This document shows, piece by piece, positions 59,304-64,000 of a stretch of 64,000 bases of DNA. Position numbers and translations under genes: made by a program. Under the pieces are notes generated by a model. That model saw only the letters and a program-made list of their open reading frames with translations. It was not told the origin of the DNA and ran no database searches. This stretch comes from Blastomyces gilchristii SLH14081 (lineage: Eukaryota; Ascomycota; Eurotiomycetes; Onygenales; Ajellomycetaceae): NCBI RefSeq assembly GCF_000003855.2, contig NW_003101680.1, positions 6,306,613-6,370,612 of the forward strand, written 5' to 3'. The stretch's first letter is position 1; each line of letters begins with the position of its first letter.

Positions 59304-59696
59304 CTTTATTCTTCACAGAAGGTTAATTATAATAGCTATGCAGGGAAATGCTTCAGTGGTAGATGGGGCCCTGAGAAGAGAGTTGTGGTGAAAGTGATCG
59401 TGTTCTTGGTACTAGCAGAATCCTTACATGGCGGTGAAAATGGAGGGACAGCTTGAGGCTCTGCGGGCGACTCCAAACCTTAAATTTTATCATATCAAAT
59501 CTCTCTCGCCAAACTTCATCCTAGAACGCTGGACACTGGACACTACAGAGTGCTACCTTGCAGTCTACGAACGGCATTCTGATATATGAGGTGCCAATCT
59601 CGGCAACTAGTTTTGCAAACATTTTCTGAAACCAATTCGCCGTTCTCCGCGTGATTTTGTAATCCCGTTGACTGCTACGGCCTTCACCTTTTAACC
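59304..59696. promoter_or_regulatory. divergent promoter of ERG19 and the heme lyase gene
   Basis: 393 bp between start codons. It contains no site I can assign with confidence. Confidence 0.4.
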
Positions 59697-60623
59697 ATGG
59701 GGGCCAATGCAAGTACTGCAAATCCTCCACCTCCGCTTACAGCGACTTCTACTCCCTCCACTGGTCCTACCAAAGATGATGGCCCACAAGCTACATGCCC
59801 TGTAGACCACAAAACTCGCGCTGTGTGGCTTTCACAACATCAAAACTCCGATTCTCCCCATCCAATGACCCCGACCGACATAGTTACAAAACAAACAGAC
59901 ACCACAAAACCCAAAAAACAACGTAGACCTCTATCCCAGGAGCGGGAAGTAAGCAGCATCCCCCGAGCAATCCCAGATACGTCCACAGCTGCTACGCCTT
60001 CCACGTCCGCCGCTCCACCTCCCTCCCCATATGAAGCCCAAGCCTCAACCACAGCCTCACACATCCGCCCTTCAAACGACGAAGCCGAAACAGGCCATGA
60101 CTCCCGCACGGGCAATTGGATTTATCCATCAGAGCGCCAATTCTTCGAGGCCCTCCTGCGCAAAAATACACCCACATCCGCCACCTCCGCGACGGACCTA
60201 GCCACCTCCGTCGCCTCAATCATCCCCATCCACAACGCAGTGAACGAGCGTGCGTGGTCTGAGATCCTAGAATGGGAGTCATCGGCACCACTTTCCGATC
60301 CTGGCAGTCGGAAATGTGGAGGCCCGAAATTGTACTCGTTCCGTGGATTGGGTGTCGATAGCCAATTTCTAAGTCCAAGGGCGAGGATCAATGGCTTGTT
60401 AGGGTATCAACGGCCTTTCGATAGGCATGATTGGGTTGTGGAGAGATGTGGTGGAGCTAGGGTTGAATATGTGATTGATTTTTATCAGGGAAGAGCTGGC
60501 GGGGCGGGATTGGGGACTGCTGCAAATAATGCGAAGTTGAACTTTTATTTGGACGTACGGCCGAAGCTGAATTCTTGGGAAGGATGGAGAATGAGGGCCA
60601 GTCGCCTGGTTGGATTGGGCTGA
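59697..60623 (+). CDS. CYC3: cytochrome c heme lyase (holocytochrome c synthase)
   Basis: A single exon of 308 residues. It attaches heme covalently to apocytochrome c in the mitochondrial intermembrane space. A Cys-Pro heme-regulatory motif is present (CPVDHK, Cys34). After a Pro/Ser/Thr-rich linker come the conserved blocks GNWIYPSERQFFEALLRKN, SIIPIHNAVNERAWSEILEW, LYSFRGLGVDSQFLSPRARI, PFDRHDWVVERCGGARVEYV and IDFYQGRAG. The family order ends with LNFYLDVRPKLNSWEGWRMR. His234 of the HNAVNERAW block and Trp-rich segments are features of the family (numbering differs here). It could be the cytochrome c or c1 type; the sequence alone does not settle this for me. Confidence 0.93.
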   Translation: MGANASTANPPPPLTATSTPSTGPTKDDGPQATCPVDHKTRAVWLSQHQNSDSPHPMTPTDIVTKQTDTTKPKKQRRPLSQEREVSSIPRAIPDTSTAATPSTSAAPPPSPYEAQASTTASHIRPSNDEAETGHDSRTGNWIYPSERQFFEALLRKNTPTSATSATDLATSVASIIPIHNAVNERAWSEILEWESSAPLSDPGSRKCGGPKLYSFRGLGVDSQFLSPRARINGLLGYQRPFDRHDWVVERCGGARVEYVIDFYQGRAGGAGLGTAANNAKLNFYLDVRPKLNSWEGWRMRASRLVGLG

Positions 60624-61019
60624 CGATATATATGTATTATGTTTTACTCTTTTATCAATAGGAGGGTGGTAGACGTGTCTTTCTTTTGTTGTGGAAGGCT
60701 GATTGTAAGATGCGTGTGTATACAGGAGACTCTTATATATGTATGTACGATAGTAACGTTGGCAATGGGAAGCTAGTCAGGATGGCCGGAAACTCCCCAA
60801 AAAATTAAAACAATAAAAATATAAATAAACATCCGAGCCCTCCTTGAAACAGAATGAAGCAGGAAACAATGGATTGACATATTTGGGAATCATAAACGCA
60901 TATGAGATACTGACGAAGAAAAGGGCCTGTTAACAAAAAATCATACGGACAATATAGCAATAATAAGAACAGTTACAGAAAAGTACAATTCGAAACAGCA
61001 ACACATGTTCTTTAGTTGT
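60624..61019. other. convergent intergenic region
   Basis: 396 bp between the 3' ends of the heme lyase and syntaxin genes; AT-rich, no gene. Confidence 0.7.
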
Positions 61020-61941
61020 TTAAGCCAACGTAGCAGCCAGGACGATAATGACCAAGACGACAGCCAGAATCAAAAGGAGGCAGCAAGCCTTGTTGCGCGC
61101 ATTCTTCTGGTACCTACTGGCACTTCTTAGCTCGGTATCAGCAACTCGGGTATCATCTATCGTCCGATCCACATTTTCACTAATGAGATCCAGTTGTCCC
61201 CCTTGTTCATGGACTATATGCGCTACATCTCGGAAAAGCTCATTAAGTTCGCCAACACTCTGCTCGATATTCCGTATCTCCGCTTCGCGTTCTATAATCA
61301 GGGTCTCTTGGAAGTCGACTTCGGCTTGCGATGCGAGGCGGGGTTGCTGTTCCTGGAGTTGCTGAAGGGTCTGGCCATCGCGCGGTGAAGTTGGAATGAC
61401 ACCCTCTTCCTCCTGGAGGGCGGTGCGTGCAGCAGTTGCGGAAGCTCGCTGCTTCTCTATTGCACGGCGCTGGGCAATTTGGAACTCTTCTAGGGTGGAT
61501 CTAAATTCTGAGGAAAGCTTTTGCTGTGTCCATTTTTGGGAGGGCTGTCATAAGGTAAGGTTAATTGTTAGTCCAGGTACTGCGGAGAGATTGAAAGGAG
61601 CCTGCCGCTTCAACGCATAAGATCATTGCGAGAAAGGCACAGTTGCTACTAACATTGACATCATCCCATAGTTGAACTTTCTTGATGCCTTCACCAACTT
61701 CCCGGAAACCCTCCCGAGTCTCCTCTAATAGATCATGTACCCGCTCACGGACCCGTTCAGTATCACGTTTGGTGCCTAGCAAGGAGATCTGGTTCGACAA
61801 GCGCGAGATATTAGAAGTCAAAGTAAACAGACGATTCGACAATGACTCTGTCAACCGCTGAAAATCCGGATCATCTTGATACTGCGAATCGTTGGATCTG
61901 GTTGGCTGCGCTTCTAAAGATGAGAGGCGGTCGAAGGACAT
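61020..61941 (-). CDS. syntaxin-type t-SNARE, Pep12/Vam3-like
   Basis: Two exons, 61941..61654 and 61544..61020 (109-nt GTTAGT...ACAG intron, phase 0), 270 residues. SNAREs drive membrane fusion; the closest layout is endosomal/vacuolar Pep12. The protein begins MSFDRLSSLEAQPTRSNDSQ. It has an N-terminal three-helix region (FQRLTESLSNRLFTLTSNIS, RLSNQISLLGTKRD). The Qa SNARE helix follows: IIEREAEIRNIEQSVGELNE, LFRDVAHIVHEQGGQLDLIS, then ENVDRTIDDTR. A C-terminal tail anchor closes the protein (CCLLLILAVVLVIIVLAATL). The HEQ in the SNARE helix fits the zero-layer Gln. Cysteines next to the anchor may be palmitoylated. Divergent from NDC1. Confidence 0.92.
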
Positions 61942-62500
61942 GGCGGGATTATTCAAGCTTAGCAAAACAAAATTAAAAGTGATGGAAAAGACACAGTGCA
62001 CAACTTCCACCGCTGAGTGTAGGTCAAGAGAAAACGAGTGATAGAAGCTGTATTCCTAGGGAATGGTGTTGCCGCGATCGCCCGTGTGTTTTGCCGAGTG
62101 GTGATGCTGCCTTTGCATCGTCCCGAGCGACGATGATGTCGTTCCAAGCGGGCTGGCGTATCACAGGCGGCTGGGCGATTATGTAATTCTTTTCGTGCCC
62201 GGTGGCGCTAAATATAGTATGACGCTAAGTCGTAAACAGATATATATGTGGCTGGTGTATGTTTGACCGCGCATCTGTGGCTTGACTTTGTTTTGCTGTG
62301 GGAAAACAGTTCGGGATAGCCTCAAAAAAAAAGTGATTTGCTTTCCTCACCTCGCCTCCCATACATATTTACGGCTCTTCGCAAAGGGAGTTAAATAATA
62401 TATTACCCAGCCTGCCACCAACAAGCTGGCGAATCTACCCAGCTCTCCAGCAATGCACTAAGCTCCTGGACTTATTTCTGGCTGACCACCTCGTTCGGCC
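61942..62500. promoter_or_regulatory. divergent promoter region of the syntaxin and NDC1 genes
   Basis: 559 bp between start codons. No specific regulatory site recognised. Confidence 0.4.
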
Positions 62501-64000
62501 ATGGCAACCACACCCTCCAGGGCGCCTGCGGCCCGTCCAAGGCAGTACAGGCGGATATTAACCTCGACCCTACATCGAAAATTTGTGCATGCGTCGGCGG
62601 TTTCTTTGGTTGCTTGTTATGTTGTGGCTTTCTTTATTGGCGTTAAATCTTCCTGTGAGTTTTGTTTGCTACCTCTCAACTCTGCGTAAGAGAGGGCTAA
62701 CAGTGAGTTTCCTACTAGTCTTCTGGTCATGGTTTCCATTGGGCGCCTGCGGGTTCCGGACATTACTCCTTTTTATCTCATGCCTTGCTATTTTCATCCT
62801 CCGTGTTGGTCAGATGCACGTAGGAGCCCGGACTACAAGTTCTGCTTTCAGCTCAACGAGACAGGCCCTTTTTTCGTTCTCCACTTTCCAAACCTTTGGC
62901 TGGTATCTAGTATCTGCATGGTGGTTTAGTGAGGTATATATGTGGTCATCATCAGAAAGCGCAGAGCTCAACTGGGTAAAGCCGGGAAGGTCAGTTCGTT
63001 CTCTGTTACTGGAGAAGTCTTTCTATCGGAATGCTGAAAGTTGCTCTCATATCTAGGCCATATGAACGAGCAAAGCTCAATGAGAGACCGATATATCTCC
63101 ATTGCTTCTACGCCCTTCTTGCCATCACACAATCAATATTTCACCTTTATTTTGACTGGGATAAGATTCACATTCCCGTATCGAAGCGAAGCGCAAATTC
63201 CGCAAACCATAGTACGCATGAGCTTGAGCCGCTACCTGTCAGGATCCGGAAGGCCGTACCCCAGGTACTCTACGATGCTGTAATTAGAAGCTCCGTTACA
63301 GCTGTTGTAGGGCCATTCATCTATATGCTCTTCCTTAGACGCATCGCCTGGAGCTGGGTCCTTTCATTTGCAAAACTTTTCTGGAATTTCCCCCCGCTCC
63401 GCTGCCGATCCTCCGGGCTTGATTCCACCATTGCACATCCTGCTAATGCTTCGCGCTGCTACATCAGGCGTGCTACTTGTGACACTTTGGCAGGTGTCCA
63501 ATCTCTTATTTTCAACGTTTTTGGGCCAGGCACCCTTGAAAAAGGGCCAGCCACTGACGAATGAATCCAAAGACCCGAATGGCAGTCTAATAAACGGGCT
63601 GAAGGCGAAAAGGGATGTCGTTCGAACATTCGCTTTCTGGGAACTGTGCTTAATCGGCCAGCAATTTCCGGAGCGCCGGAAAGCAATCTTTGCCGACATC
63701 GACCGCAACGGAGGATCAGCATGGACCCAGATTCTCGGCGCGTCGACCAATGTTATTAAGGGAATAACTGCTCGGATAAATGAACACCAAAACCCAACAA
63801 CACTGCCGGCCGCAGACTCCTCTACAGTATCTGGGAAGACCTCGGATAGTAGCAACATGGATGGACAACCAACCACTATTCACACCCTACCTCGCTTAAC
63901 CTCCGCTCCAAAGGGAGACAACATCTTCCTCGCCTCGTCCAAACCCACCACCCGCCCCGAACAATTCGAATCAGCTTTCGGCTCCGTAGCTAAATCATAC
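62501..64000 (+). CDS. NDC1: nucleoporin NDC1 (5' part; apparent frameshift)
   Basis: Exons 62501..62654, 62719..62989 and 63057 to the right edge, where the frame is still open. NDC1 is a multi-pass membrane nucleoporin anchoring the nuclear pore and spindle pole body. Visible are YRRILTSTLHRKFVHASAVS, WSWFPLGACGFRTLLLFISC, LAIFILRVGQMHVGARTTSS, AWWFSEVYMWSSS and YERAKLNERPIYL. At the C run 63390-63395 the reading frame breaks. Before it the protein reads AKLFWNFP; the continuation RSAADPPGLIPPLHILLMLR and KKGQPLTNESKDPNGSLING lies in the next frame and stays open to 64000. One C fewer would keep frame. NDC1 is normally essential, so a sequence error or a recent lesion is likely. Confidence 0.9.

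Overview
The window looks like nuclear chromosomal DNA of a filamentous ascomycete. The genes are split by short GT-AG introns (about 50-200 nt, several with CTAAC-type branch sites), and the proteins resemble Eurotiomycetes versions (mrpS25, Sog2, Sts1/Cut8, Mtr4, Elp1, Ndc1). Onygenales is my best guess at order level; I cannot name a species. No rRNA or tRNA gene, CRISPR array or virus was recognised. All coordinates below come from manual translation and splice-site reading, so exon borders are predictions.

Layout. 1-124: 3' end of an unidentified gene. 125-2465: intergenic. 2466-4339 (-): TCP11/Sok1-family protein. 4340-8666: long stretch without a recognisable gene. 8667-10374 (+): S10 serine carboxypeptidase with an altered substrate-binding loop. 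11153-14290 (-): Sog2-like LRR protein of the RAM pathway. 15305-16261 (-): mitochondrial ribosomal protein S25, divergent from a PPR-type protein at 16842-19037 (+). 19477-21434 (+): RecQ-type helicase. 22493-24640 (-): eight-exon KH-domain protein. 25236-26305 (+): acetolactate synthase regulatory subunit. 26306-30129: a second long gene-poor stretch.

30130-33090 (-): multi-domain vacuolar-type membrane protein. It is divergent from ornithine carbamoyltransferase (34796-35872, +). Between them sits the most unusual object in the window: a 939-bp transposon-like element (33316-34254) with 97-bp near-perfect terminal inverted repeats, flanking TA dinucleotides and an interior that is almost only A and T. 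Then come a DUF3984-type protein (36481-37873, +), a secreted/single-pass membrane protein (39397-40578, +), a putative type II glycosyltransferase (42430-43976, -) and the proteasome tether Sts1/Cut8 (46620-47619, -).

The last 16 kb is dense housekeeping: Mtr4 RNA helicase (48504-52101, -), divergent COX8 (52467-52802, +), Elongator subunit Elp1 (53278-57720, +), mevalonate diphosphate decarboxylase (58023-59303, -), cytochrome c heme lyase (59697-60623, +), a Pep12-like syntaxin (61020-61941, -) and the 5' part of nucleoporin NDC1 (62501-64000, +), which carries an apparent one-base frameshift in a C run at 63390-63395. Mitochondrial function recurs (mrpS25, PPR protein, ILV6, OTC, COX8, heme lyase), but I see no cluster or operon-like pathway and no clear evidence of a new defence or biosynthetic system.
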